A stretch of 64,000 nucleotides of DNA from Streptococcus plurextorum DSM 22810. Lineage in GTDB: Bacteria; Bacillota; Bacilli; Lactobacillales; Streptococcaceae. Each line of letters starts with the position of its first letter. The stretch's first letter is position 1. The notes under the pieces are model-generated. The model was not told the origin of the DNA and made no database searches. It saw only the letters and a program-made list of their open reading frames with translations. This document shows, in pieces, positions 28,930 to 38,052 of the stretch. The stretch is taken from NCBI RefSeq assembly GCF_000423745.1, contig NZ_AUIO01000004.1, positions 1 through 64,000 of the forward strand, read 5' to 3'. The position numbers were made by a program, and so were the translations under genes.

Positions 28930-29475
28930 ATGAAAAAAATTGCATTAACATTTGATGATGGACCAAATTTAGAAGTAAGGGAAATCTTTGATATTTTACA
29001 ACGTTATAATGCTAAAGCTACATTTTTTCTTTGGGGCGAAAAAATATCAGGATACGAGAATGTCTTAACAGACTTGATAGCTTCAGGTCACTGGTTAGCA
29101 AACCATACTTGGACCCATCCTAGCTTACTTGAGGTAGATGACACGAAAGTAGTGGAAGAAATTGTAAAAACAGATCAGGCAATTTTTAATATTACAGGTG
29201 TTGAAACAACTCTTTTTAGACCACCTTATGGACACATTGATAAACGTGTTGAAGAGCTTATTCAAAAGAAAATCGTACTATGGTCAGTAGATTCGAGAGA
29301 TTGGTCTGGTATTTTAGCAGATGAGATTGTCGATAATGTAATTAAAGAAAGTAAAAATCAGGCAATCCTTCTCATGCACTGCTTTCCGGAGACTGTCAAA
29401 GCCTTACCTCGAATTTTAGAATTCTTACAAAGAGAAAATTATACTTTTGTATCTGTAGATGATGTTTTGAAATGA
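28930..29475 (+). CDS. Polysaccharide deacetylase-family (CE4) esterase
   Basis: A NodB-homology (CE4) domain of 181 residues making up the whole protein. The metal-binding Asp9/Asp10 lie in LTFDDGPN, and His59 and His63 in NHTWTHP; RPPYGH (motif 3) and WSVDSRDWSG (motif 4) are present, as is LMHCFPETVKAL (motif 5). There is no signal peptide or membrane anchor, unlike peptidoglycan deacetylases. Because of its neighbours it is likely to remove acetyl groups from acetylated xylo-oligosaccharides in the cytoplasm. That role is inferred; chitin-oligosaccharide deacetylation is an alternative. AGAGGTAA precedes the ATG. Confidence 0.8.
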   Translation: MKKIALTFDDGPNLEVREIFDILQRYNAKATFFLWGEKISGYENVLTDLIASGHWLANHTWTHPSLLEVDDTKVVEEIVKTDQAIFNITGVETTLFRPPYGHIDKRVEELIQKKIVLWSVDSRDWSGILADEIVDNVIKESKNQAILLMHCFPETVKALPRILEFLQRENYTFVSVDDVLK

Positions 29476-29613
29476 ACACAGGAATATCGTTGTGATTGAT
29501 AAATTGAGCATAATTAACTAGGGATGATTTGATGATGCTTGATAGTCAATCATCAATGTGAAATCGAATAGTCTTCAAAATATAGCATCATAATTTTGAA
29601 AATGGAGTGAAAA

Positions 29614-30960
29614 ATGGTTAAAGATATGACAAAAGGGAATCCAATGAGATTAATCCTACTGTTTGCTATACCATTGTTTATTGGGAATATTTTTCAACAA
29701 GTATATAGCATGGCTGATACTTTTATTGTCGGCCGTACGGTTGGTATGAGTGCTTTAGCTGCTGTTGGAGCAACAGGAAGTATCACATTTTTAATTTTAG
29801 GATTTGCTCACGGATTAGCGTCAGGTCTAGCGATTCCTTTAGCACAAAAATACGGTGCTAAGGACTTTCAGTCTGTTTCTAAAAGTTTCGGTACTTCTAT
29901 AATCATATCAATAGTTGTGGGAGTCATATTGACAATATTAAGTTTATTTTTTTGCCGTACCATTCTGGAAATGATGAATACTCCAAATGAAATTATAAAC
30001 GAATCTGAAAGTTATTTACGAATCCTTTTTGGTGGAATGTTAGCTTCGATGTTGTACAATCTTATGTCAAACAGTCTACGTTCAATAGGTGATTCACGAA
30101 CACCATTATATTTTTTAATTGCTGCATGTATTATTAATATTATTCTGGATTATATTTTTATCGTTTATGGAAATATGGGTGTTTCTGGCGCTGGAGTTGC
30201 CACTATTATAGCTCAAGTCTTCTCTTTTGTAAGTTGTATTATTTTTATTTGGTTAAAAGTACCAATTTTACATTTACACCAAGATTCATTTAAGATTGAT
30301 AATGACTTTTTTTGGCTGCATGTTCGCATTGCCTTTCCGATGGCATTTCAAATGTCCATTATTGCGATTGGAGCTATCACTTTACAGGTAGCTCTAAATG
30401 GGTTGGGAGCGCCTTCTGTAGCTGCTTATACCGCATCTGGTCGTATTGACCAATTGGCAATTATGCCGATGATGTCTTTTGGAGTTGCAATGGCAACCTA
30501 TGTTGCACAGAATTATGGTGCACGATTCTATGATCGTATTTGGATGGGTGTTAGAGAATGTCTAAAAGTGTCAATTACTTTTAGTGTAGTGATAGGATTG
30601 ACTTTAGCGCTTTTTGGGGAACATTTTCTAAGATTGTTTGTAGGACAAAATCAAGAGGAAATTGTGCAGCTAGGGAAATGGTTTTTTGTGACAAATTCAT
30701 CTATTTATTTCTTTTTAGCGATGCTCTTAATTTATCGCTATACGATACAAGGTGTTGGAAATTCGGTGACTCCAACAATAGCTGGTATTATAGAACTATT
30801 CATGAGAATGTTTGCTGCAGTAATATTAGCAAAACATTTTGGATTTGTAGGTGCCACAATTGCTAATCCTCTTGCATGGATTGGAGCCTTGATACCGATT
30901 GCTTATAGTTACTATAGATTTAAAAGACAATATACCTGTCATATAAAAAAGGAGACGTGA
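29614..30960 (+). CDS. MATE-family membrane transporter
   Basis: A 448-residue multidrug/oligosaccharidyl-lipid/polysaccharide-exporter fold with about 12 membrane segments, in two MATE repeats (about 12-200 and 240-430). Features include the N-terminal PLFIGNIFQQVYSMADTFIV and the second-half GVGNSVTPTIAGIIELFMRM. It probably exchanges Na+ or H+ for an organic substrate. It is unusual in a sugar-use cluster; its stop codon lies 1 nt before the next gene, so it is embedded in the same unit. It might export an inhibitory aglycone or a sugar-derived by-product. That is speculative. Confidence 0.85.
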   Translation: MVKDMTKGNPMRLILLFAIPLFIGNIFQQVYSMADTFIVGRTVGMSALAAVGATGSITFLILGFAHGLASGLAIPLAQKYGAKDFQSVSKSFGTSIIISIVVGVILTILSLFFCRTILEMMNTPNEIINESESYLRILFGGMLASMLYNLMSNSLRSIGDSRTPLYFLIAACIINIILDYIFIVYGNMGVSGAGVATIIAQVFSFVSCIIFIWLKVPILHLHQDSFKIDNDFFWLHVRIAFPMAFQMSIIAIGAITLQVALNGLGAPSVAAYTASGRIDQLAIMPMMSFGVAMATYVAQNYGARFYDRIWMGVRECLKVSITFSVVIGLTLALFGEHFLRLFVGQNQEEIVQLGKWFFVTNSSIYFFLAMLLIYRYTIQGVGNSVTPTIAGIIELFMRMFAAVILAKHFGFVGATIANPLAWIGALIPIAYSYYRFKRQYTCHIKKET

Positions 30961-30961
30961 G

Positions 30962-31930
30962 ATGAGCAAATTATTCAGATGGGGCTTTATTGGCTGTGGT
31001 GGTATTGCCGAAAGTGTCGCAAACGAGCTTGAACAGTCTGATAAACATCAAATCGTAGCACTTTGGAATAGAACCTTGTCAAGAGCTGAGCGTTTTTCAG
31101 AACGTTTTGGGGGCAAGGTATATGAGCATGTTACGGATCTTCTTGATGATCCTAATGTTGATGGGGTTTACATTGCAGTTACAGCTGATCGTCACGCTGA
31201 ATTTATGAAGCTCTGTATTGCCCATAAAAAACCAGTGCTTTGCGAAAAGCCATTTACGGTAAATGTGAAAGAAGCTCAAGAAGTGATAGAATATGCTCGT
31301 CAAGAAGGAGTCTATGTTTCTGAAGCAATGTGGACTTGGCACAATGATGTGGCCAAACAAGTCAAGAATTGGATAAAGGAAGATCGTTTTGGACAAGTTC
31401 AAGATGTAGAGGTTTCTTATTCTCTTCCTATGATTTGGAATTATGGGAACCCGCGCTTAACTTCAATTGAATTAATTGGTGGAGCGGTTATGGATATTGG
31501 AGTTTATTCTCTTCGCTATTGTTATGAGTTATTTGGGTATCCTCAAAACATCACCTGTACAGGAGAGCTGAAAGACGGTGTTGATTTAAATGAGGAAATC
31601 ATTCTTGATTATGGCGATTTCAAAGCTAGATTGTATGTTGGTATTAATGGTTCACGTGGAGAACATTTTCTACTTTTTGGAGAAAATGGAACACTTCATA
31701 TCAAAGACTTTCACATGGCAAAAAGTGCCAGTGTCTTTGGAAATGAAAAGGAAATTTATCAAGCAGAACATCAGTTATTATTCCTAAGACAAGCTGATAT
31801 CGTTGCTGATGAGATTTTATCTGGTCAGCTTGAGAGTGAAATTAGTCTTGAAAGTACACTAGATGTTATGAATATGTTAGATGATTGTCGCCGACAATTG
31901 GGTGTGGTCTATCTTTCTGAAACGGAATAG
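30962..31930 (+). CDS. Gfo/Idh/MocA-family oxidoreductase
   Basis: NAD(P)-dependent oxidoreductase of 322 residues. The N-terminal Rossmann domain reads FIGCGGIAES (residues 9-18), and the EKP motif (LCEKPFTVN) holds the conserved lysine. The C-terminal alpha/beta domain binds substrate. In pentose clusters such enzymes oxidise or reduce sugars such as xylose or arabinose derivatives; related proteins include xylose dehydrogenases. The start is 1 nt after the MATE stop codon, and the stop is 8 nt before the first GH120 ATG, so it is translationally linked to both. Substrate not determined. Confidence 0.85.
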   Translation: MSKLFRWGFIGCGGIAESVANELEQSDKHQIVALWNRTLSRAERFSERFGGKVYEHVTDLLDDPNVDGVYIAVTADRHAEFMKLCIAHKKPVLCEKPFTVNVKEAQEVIEYARQEGVYVSEAMWTWHNDVAKQVKNWIKEDRFGQVQDVEVSYSLPMIWNYGNPRLTSIELIGGAVMDIGVYSLRYCYELFGYPQNITCTGELKDGVDLNEEIILDYGDFKARLYVGINGSRGEHFLLFGENGTLHIKDFHMAKSASVFGNEKEIYQAEHQLLFLRQADIVADEILSGQLESEISLESTLDVMNMLDDCRRQLGVVYLSETE

Positions 31931-33987
31931 GAGACAAAATGAAATATTACGTTAATCAACAAGCGCCACGTAGTGGGCAAGGAACGAAGGAGTATCCCTT
32001 CAAATCAATTCAAGAGGCTGCTAATTTGGCTAAACCAGGTGACGAAGTCTTAGTCTATCCTGGGGTTTACCGTGAAAATGTTAATCCGGTTAATGGAGGT
32101 ACAGCAGATGCACGGATTACCTATACGTCTGTTGAAAAAGAAGCAGCTATTATCACAGGAGCAGAATCCGTAAAAACTTGGGAACAGTATGATGGTAATG
32201 TGTGGGTAGCACGTATTTCTAACGGCCTTTTTGGTGATTTTAATCCTTATATCAAACATGTCTATGGTGACTGGTTTGTACAAACAATTTTAGCGCACTT
32301 AGGGGACGTTTTCTTAAATGATAAATCACTTTATGAAGTTGAAACTCTTGACGATGTTTTATCCCCAGTGATTAAGTTAGAATCATGGGATTCAGATTTT
32401 TCAATTTACACTTGGTATACGGAACAAGATGAAACTGCTGATGAGACTATTATCTATGCTAACTTCCAAGGACTGAATCCAAATGAAGAAAATGTGGAAA
32501 TCAGTGTCCGTAAGAATTGTTTCTATCCAGTAGAAGAAGGTCGTGGTTATATTACTGTGTCAGGTTTTACCATCTGTAAGGCCGCTGTTCAATGGGCTCC
32601 ACCGACTGCTCTTCAAGAAGGGATGATTGGTCCACACTGGTCTAAGGGTTGGATTATTGAAGATTGTGATATCTACGAAGCAAAATGTAGCGGAATCTCA
32701 CTTGGTAAATATTATCAACCTGAAAATGATAATAAGTGGAGTAAGTGGAAATATAAAGATGGTACTCAGACAGAACGTGAAGTTATCTTACAAGCTCAAC
32801 GTGAAGGATGGTCGAAAGAACGCATAGGTTCACATATTATCCGTCGTAATAACATCCATGACTGTGGACAAACAGGTATTGTAGGTCATCTAGGCTGTGC
32901 CTTCTCAATCATTGAAGACAATCATATTCACCATATTAATAACAAACAAAATCTTGCTGGTGCCGAAATTGGTGGGATTAAATTGCATGCGGCTATTGAC
33001 ACACAAATTCGTCGAAATCATATCCATCATTGTAGTCGAGGTCTTTGGTTAGACTGGCAAGCTCAAGGAACTCGTGTTAGTCAGAACCTTTTTTATGATA
33101 ATACTATTCCAAAAGAATTTAAAGGAGACAGAGTAGCGTTATCGGTGTCGGTTGTTGTAGGTGAAGATGTTTTTCTGGAAGTTTCTCATGGACCAACACT
33201 TTTAGATAATAATCTGTTCCTATCTGAAAGGTCAATAAAAATGGCTACTCAAGGTGTTGCGTTAGTACATAATATTGTTGCAGGTGGTTTTGTAGCTGTT
33301 GGGGTTGGTACTAATAATGGTGCGAAAGGTATTAGTAGTCCGCGCTACACACCATATCATGTGCCCCACCAAACAGAAGTAGCTGGCTTCATGACTTTCC
33401 TGCATGGTGACGATCGTTTCTACAACAACATTTTCATTCAACAAGACCTTCGTCCTGAAATGGTTGAAATTATGAAAAAATCTAAGGCTGAAAAAAATGA
33501 TTGGGACGATAATAATGTTGAGACTGGAACCTTCCCGTTTGATTCTTACCCAACCTTTGAAGAGTGGGATAAGGAATTTGAAGGCTATTGTGGAATGGGC
33601 TCTGCGCCAAGTGATCGTTATTACAATCCGCTTCCTGTATGGACAGGTGGTAACATCTTTATGAATGGCGCGAAACCATCAACTAAAGAAGTTAACTATG
33701 CAGAAAACACCACAGATAAAGTGTCTATTTCCGTTGTTGAAAAAGCAGATGGCTGGTACTTAGAAACCAATCTTTATGATGTTTTACCTGAACTTAAGAC
33801 AGGAGTTATCAGCACAGAAACACTAGGTATGGCTTTTGAACCAGAACAAAAATTTGAAAATCCAGATGGTTCACCAATTGTCTTCGATACAGATTATTTT
33901 GATAATCGCCATAGTCTATTGCCGTTAGCTGGACCATTTGTAGATAAATTCAGTGGTCTACAAAAACTTATTTCTAAGATTAACTAA
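31929..33987 (+). repeat. Large direct repeat, copy 1 (GH120 gene with its ribosome binding site)
   Basis: Shares long near-identical DNA with 35904-37956, starting at the ribosome binding site AGGAGACAAAATG. Identity is highest in the first about 330 nt and in several later blocks, with two clearly diverged patches (see findings). The upstream DNA outside the gene is not repeated. Confidence 0.9.
31939..33987 (+). CDS. GH120 beta-xylosidase-like protein, copy 1
   Basis: A 682-residue right-handed parallel beta-helix enzyme of GH120, the family of Thermoanaerobacterium saccharolyticum XylC. Predicted nucleophile Asp372 (LWLDWQAQG) and acid/base Glu414 (VFLEVSHGP) match Asp382 and Glu405 of XylC. 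The gap between the two is 42 residues here versus 23 in XylC, an insertion of about 19 residues. Other shared segments are HLGDVFLND, IYANFQGLNPNEENVEISVR, PHWSKGWIIEDC and IGSHIIRRNNIHDCGQ. It releases xylose from xylo-oligosaccharides in the cytoplasm (no signal peptide). GGAGAC precedes the ATG. Family assignment is by recall of XylC motifs and needs a search. Confidence 0.85.
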   Translation: MKYYVNQQAPRSGQGTKEYPFKSIQEAANLAKPGDEVLVYPGVYRENVNPVNGGTADARITYTSVEKEAAIITGAESVKTWEQYDGNVWVARISNGLFGDFNPYIKHVYGDWFVQTILAHLGDVFLNDKSLYEVETLDDVLSPVIKLESWDSDFSIYTWYTEQDETADETIIYANFQGLNPNEENVEISVRKNCFYPVEEGRGYITVSGFTICKAAVQWAPPTALQEGMIGPHWSKGWIIEDCDIYEAKCSGISLGKYYQPENDNKWSKWKYKDGTQTEREVILQAQREGWSKERIGSHIIRRNNIHDCGQTGIVGHLGCAFSIIEDNHIHHINNKQNLAGAEIGGIKLHAAIDTQIRRNHIHHCSRGLWLDWQAQGTRVSQNLFYDNTIPKEFKGDRVALSVSVVVGEDVFLEVSHGPTLLDNNLFLSERSIKMATQGVALVHNIVAGGFVAVGVGTNNGAKGISSPRYTPYHVPHQTEVAGFMTFLHGDDRFYNNIFIQQDLRPEMVEIMKKSKAEKNDWDDNNVETGTFPFDSYPTFEEWDKEFEGYCGMGSAPSDRYYNPLPVWTGGNIFMNGAKPSTKEVNYAENTTDKVSISVVEKADGWYLETNLYDVLPELKTGVISTETLGMAFEPEQKFENPDGSPIVFDTDYFDNRHSLLPLAGPFVDKFSGLQKLISKIN

Positions 33988-34114
33988 TAGATAACATAGA
34001 TATTCAACTATTTAAGCTTCTGTATGATTTATTATTGGTTGATAAAATGATCAAACGTTATAGATTCGCTCTAACCAATATTGTCAACATACTTAAAACT
34101 AGAGGTAGTAATAT

Positions 34115-35050
34115 ATGTTAATCAAAAAATTTAATTTAGATAATAAACGAGATAATGTGGATTTAACATCTTATATTTTAGAAGATTCACCAGAGCTCTT
34201 GAATGGGAAAAAAAGACCAGCAATCATTATTTGTCCTGGTGGGGCTTACATTAATTGTTCTGATCGAGAAGGAGAGATTGTCGCCCTTAGATTTGCAGCT
34301 ATGGGCTACCACGTATTTGTATTAAGGTATCATGTTCTTTTAGATGATAAAGAAGACTATAATAGTATTTTTTCGGATTCTATTAATTTTAAGGATGATA
34401 CTATTTTTCCTACTCCTATGTTGGATATCGCTAATGCCTTCTCTATTATTCATGAGCATGCTGACGATTGGCTAGTTGATACAGATAAATTAATTTTATG
34501 TGGATTCTCTGCAGGCGGAAATAATGTTACGAATTATGGTGTTTATTGGAATAAGCCAATCATAACTAATAGTTTTGATATAGAAAGAACACGTCCTGCT
34601 GCTATTATAGTTGGTTATCCCTTGACAGATTATTGTGTACATCAAGAATTTGTGAAAAGTCAGGGTAAATCAGGAACAAGATTTTTTGAAATCTCAAATC
34701 GTACATTTTTGGGAAATGAAAATCCGACTGAGGAGCAATTGCTGAGTGTTAGCAGTGCTAAATTAATTGATGACTCTACGCCTCCAATGTTTATTTGGAC
34801 AACTACTAGTGATCAATTGGTTAATGTAAATCAATCTACAATTTTAGCGACGGCTTTAGCAAATAAGGGTATTCCGTTTGAATTACATGTATTTGAAGAT
34901 GGTCCGCATGGTTTATCTCTTGCTACACAGGCGACAGCTCCAAGTATAGTCGAAGTAGATGATACCGTACGTATTTGGATCGATTTAGCTGAAAAATGGT
35001 TATCTAAGCGATTTATGCTACCACTGGAAAAGCAGAGTCCTTGGAATTAG
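34115..35050 (+). CDS. Alpha/beta-hydrolase esterase (acetyl or feruloyl type)
   Basis: A 311-residue alpha/beta hydrolase. The nucleophile Ser132 lies in GFSAGGNN; the oxyanion-hole segment is ICPGGAYINCSDREG, an HGG-like motif here reading PGG; the likely acid Asp is in WTTTSDQLVNVNQ and the His in EDGPHGLSLA. It resembles acetyl-esterase-like (BD-FAE/Aes) enzymes. Lying between the two GH120 genes, it most likely removes acetyl or hydroxycinnamoyl esters from xylo-oligosaccharides before the GH120 proteins act. No signal peptide. GAGGTA precedes the ATG. Acetyl versus feruloyl specificity is undecided. Confidence 0.8.
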   Translation: MLIKKFNLDNKRDNVDLTSYILEDSPELLNGKKRPAIIICPGGAYINCSDREGEIVALRFAAMGYHVFVLRYHVLLDDKEDYNSIFSDSINFKDDTIFPTPMLDIANAFSIIHEHADDWLVDTDKLILCGFSAGGNNVTNYGVYWNKPIITNSFDIERTRPAAIIVGYPLTDYCVHQEFVKSQGKSGTRFFEISNRTFLGNENPTEEQLLSVSSAKLIDDSTPPMFIWTTTSDQLVNVNQSTILATALANKGIPFELHVFEDGPHGLSLATQATAPSIVEVDDTVRIWIDLAEKWLSKRFMLPLEKQSPWN

Positions 35051-35146
35051 TTTGGATGTGTTGATTTATTTAAACTGTAGGAGTGAGACAGAAAAGGTGT
35101 TTTCACATTCTTACTGTATAGACTAGCTTATTAGGATACTGAAATA

Positions 35147-35794
35147 ATGGATCAGAAAATCATGGAAATTGTAAGAGAATTAAATTATGAATTCTTACAA
35201 AATGATATTTTAAATAAGATTGAAAATTTTTCAAAATTAAATAAATTTGCTGAAACAGGGCAAGTTGTCTTCTTAGGTGATTCAATTACAGAAGGATTTC
35301 CTATTGAAGAGATGCTTAAGAGTTCAAAAATTTTGTATAAACGTGGAATTAGTGGAATCAGATCTGATACAGTTTTAGAGCATTTTGATGAAATTATGGG
35401 CGGTTTTAAAGCAGGTGAGGTGTTTATATTATTAGGTACTAACGATTTGGCTCATAATCGTAGTACTGATAGTATTGTTGAGACACTTACTAATATTTGC
35501 GATAGACTTAAATTAGAGAATCCCGCAACAGAAATTCATATTATTAGTATCTATCCTGTTATTGAAGGATATACTGATATGGTTGATATTAGACAAAATA
35601 AAGATATTATTACTATTAATTCTCAACTAGAGGTATTGGCTGAGACGGATAGTAAAGTACATTATTATGATATTTATCCTCTGCTTTTAGATGGCAAAGG
35701 ACAGCTGGAAAAAAATTATACAAAAGATGGTTTGCATTTAACTATAGAAGGTTATCAGAAAGTGTGTGAAGTATTGCAAGAGGCATTGGTGTAA
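35147..35794 (+). CDS. SGNH/GDSL-family carbohydrate esterase
   Basis: A 215-residue SGNH hydrolase. Block I is VVFLGDSITEGFP with Ser46, block II ISGIRSD with the oxyanion Gly, block III LLGTNDLAH with the Asn, and block V KDGLHLTIEGYQ with the catalytic Asp and His. No signal peptide. Members of this kind in xylan clusters deacetylate xylo-oligosaccharides. It follows the alpha/beta-hydrolase by 97 nt, where a stretch GAGTGAGACAGAAAAGG occurs but no strong promoter. Two esterases of different folds in a row suggest different acetyl positions. The ribosome binding site is weak. Confidence 0.85.
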   Translation: MDQKIMEIVRELNYEFLQNDILNKIENFSKLNKFAETGQVVFLGDSITEGFPIEEMLKSSKILYKRGISGIRSDTVLEHFDEIMGGFKAGEVFILLGTNDLAHNRSTDSIVETLTNICDRLKLENPATEIHIISIYPVIEGYTDMVDIRQNKDIITINSQLEVLAETDSKVHYYDIYPLLLDGKGQLEKNYTKDGLHLTIEGYQKVCEVLQEALV

Positions 35795-35903
35795 GTGTAG
35801 TATATTTTTTAGATGTAGTTGGAAACCGAATTCTATTCAGAAAGACTAGAAGTAGCTAAAAGATATCATCAATAATGCTATTTTAATAATAACTCTAATA
35901 TAG

Positions 35904-37956
35904 AGGAGACAAAATGAAATATTACGTTAATCAACAAGCGCCACGTAGTGGGCAAGGAACGAAGGAGTATCCCTTCAAATCTATTCAAGAAGCAGCTAAT
36001 TTAGCTAAACCAGGTGACGAAGTCTTAGTCTATCCTGGGGTTTACCGTGAAAATGTTAATCCGGTTAATGGAGGTACAGCAGATGCACGGATTACCTATA
36101 CATCTGTTGAAAAAGAAGCAGCTATTATCACAGGAGCAGAATCCGTAAAAACTTGGGAACAGTATGATGGTAATGTGTGGGTAGCACGTATTTCTAACGG
36201 CCTTTTTGGTGATTTTAATCCTTATATCGAACGTGTCTATGGTGACTGGTTTGTACAGACGATGGTCGCTCATCTAGGAGATGTCTTCCTTAATGATAAG
36301 TCACTTTATGAAGTGTTGAGTTTGGAAAAAGTTCTTAATCCTGAAGTTTACGAAGAATCATGGGATCCAGAATTTACAGTATATGCTTGGTATACGGAGC
36401 AAGATGAAACTGCTGATGAGACTATTATCTATGCAAATTTCCAAGGCTTGAATCCAAATGAAGAAAATGTGGAAATCAGTGTTCGTAAGAATTGCTTCTA
36501 TCCAGTAGAAGAAGGTCGCGGTTATATTACCGTGTCAGGATTCACCATCTGTAAGGCTGCTGTTCAATGGGCTCCGCCAACAGCTCTTCAAGAAGGAATG
36601 ATTGGTCCGCACTGGTCTAAAGGCTGGATTATTGAAGACTGTGATATCTACGAAGCAAAATGTAGCGGGATCTCACTTGGTAAATATTACCAACCTGAAA
36701 ATGATAATAAGTGGAGCAAGTGGAAATATAAAGACGGTACTCAGACAGAACGTGATGCTATCTTACAAGCTCAACGTGAAGGCTGGACTAAAGAACGCAT
36801 TGGTTCACATATTATCCGTCGTAATAATATTCACGACTGTGGACAAACAGGTATTGTAGGCCATTTGGGATGTGTCTTCTCTATTATTGAGGATAATCAT
36901 ATTCACCACATTAATAACAAGAAAAATCTTGATGGAGCTGAAATTGGTGGGATTAAATTGCATGCGGCTATTGACACACAAATTCGTCGAAACCATATCC
37001 ATCACTGTACGCGTGGTCTTTGGCTAGACTGGCAAGTACAAGGGACTCGCGTTAGTCAGAATCTTTTCCACGATAATAGTATTCCTCGTGTTGTTGATGC
37101 GGAAGCTTTGAAATCATCAGCAGCCATTTCTATGGGTGAAGATGTCTTTATCGAAGTGTCTCACGGTCCATCATTGCTAGATAATAATATTTTCCTTACA
37201 GATCGTGCGGTTAAAATTGCAGGGCAAGGTGTTGCTATGGTACATAATATTGTGGCAGGTGGTCTCCTTGCGGTTGGTAAAGGAACTAACAATGGAGCTA
37301 AAACTTTGATGAGTCCTCGTTACACACCATATCATGTGCCTCATCAAACTGAAGTGGCTGGTTTCATGACCTTCCTGCATGGTGATGATCGTTTCTATAA
37401 TAACATTTTCATCCAACAAGATCTTCGTCCTGAAATGGTTGAAATCATGGATTATCTTAAAGAAATTAATGATGATTGGGATGATAATAATCTTGAAGCA
37501 GGAACCTTCCCGTTCAGTTCATATCCAACATTTGAAGAGTGGGATAAGGAATTTGAAGGTTACTGTGGCATGGGATCTGCACCAAGTGATCGTTATTATA
37601 ATCCGCTTCCAGTATGGACAGGTGGTAACATCTTTATGAATGGTGCGAAACCATCAGCTAAAGAAGTTAACTATGCGGAAAATACCACAGATAAAGTGTC
37701 TATTTCCGTTGTTGAAAAAGCAGATGGCTGGTACTTAGAAACCAATATCTATGATGTTTTACCTGAACTTAAAACAGGGGTCATCAGTACCGAAACACTA
37801 GGTATGGCTTTTGAACCAGAACAAAAATTTGAAAATCCAGACGGTTCTCCAATCGTTTTTGACACAGACTACTTCGACAATCGACATGGTTTAGTGCCTT
37901 TAGCAGGACCATTTGTCAATAAAGTAGCGTCATTGGAAAAATTAGCTAATAAGTAA
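35904..37956 (+). repeat. Large direct repeat, copy 2 (GH120 gene with its ribosome binding site)
   Basis: Counterpart of 31929-33987. The repeat again begins at AGGAGACAAAATG, so the duplication or conversion tract includes the ribosome binding site but not the flanking DNA. Confidence 0.9.
35914..37956 (+). CDS. GH120 beta-xylosidase-like protein, copy 2
   Basis: A 680-residue near-duplicate of the 31939 protein. Predicted catalytic Asp372 (LWLDWQVQG) and Glu414 (VFIEVSHGP) are at the same positions. The first 110 or so residues are nearly identical to copy 1. Differences concentrate around residues 130-155 (LSLEKVLNPEVYEESWDPEF versus ETLDDVLSPVIKLESWDSDF) and in the segment between the catalytic residues (PRVVDAEALKSSAAISMG versus PKEFKGDRVALSVSVVVG). 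It is followed by a palindromic hairpin and then xfp, so it ends the enzyme group. The two copies may differ in chain-length or side-group preference; that is inferred. Confidence 0.85.
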   Translation: MKYYVNQQAPRSGQGTKEYPFKSIQEAANLAKPGDEVLVYPGVYRENVNPVNGGTADARITYTSVEKEAAIITGAESVKTWEQYDGNVWVARISNGLFGDFNPYIERVYGDWFVQTMVAHLGDVFLNDKSLYEVLSLEKVLNPEVYEESWDPEFTVYAWYTEQDETADETIIYANFQGLNPNEENVEISVRKNCFYPVEEGRGYITVSGFTICKAAVQWAPPTALQEGMIGPHWSKGWIIEDCDIYEAKCSGISLGKYYQPENDNKWSKWKYKDGTQTERDAILQAQREGWTKERIGSHIIRRNNIHDCGQTGIVGHLGCVFSIIEDNHIHHINNKKNLDGAEIGGIKLHAAIDTQIRRNHIHHCTRGLWLDWQVQGTRVSQNLFHDNSIPRVVDAEALKSSAAISMGEDVFIEVSHGPSLLDNNIFLTDRAVKIAGQGVAMVHNIVAGGLLAVGKGTNNGAKTLMSPRYTPYHVPHQTEVAGFMTFLHGDDRFYNNIFIQQDLRPEMVEIMDYLKEINDDWDDNNLEAGTFPFSSYPTFEEWDKEFEGYCGMGSAPSDRYYNPLPVWTGGNIFMNGAKPSAKEVNYAENTTDKVSISVVEKADGWYLETNIYDVLPELKTGVISTETLGMAFEPEQKFENPDGSPIVFDTDYFDNRHGLVPLAGPFVNKVASLEKLANK

Positions 37957-37978
37957 AATTCCCTTAAACTAGGGAGGG

Positions 37979-37998
37979 TTGGCTGAAGCTTCAGCCAA
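37979..37998 (+). terminator. Palindromic hairpin after the second GH120 gene
   Basis: TTGGCTGAAGCTTCAGCCAA is a perfect 20-nt palindrome; the following TTTCTTT is a weak tail. Possible terminator or partial attenuator before xfp. Confidence 0.6.
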
Positions 37999-38052
37999 TT
38001 TCTTTAGAAAAACACGTGATAAAACTCACAAAAAATAAAAAGGAAGATAAAC

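Noticed and set aside
29521..29560. Inverted repeat TTGATGAT ... ATCATCAA before the MATE gene
   Set aside because: Stem of 8 A/T-rich pairs, loop of 12 and no T run; too weak to call a terminator.
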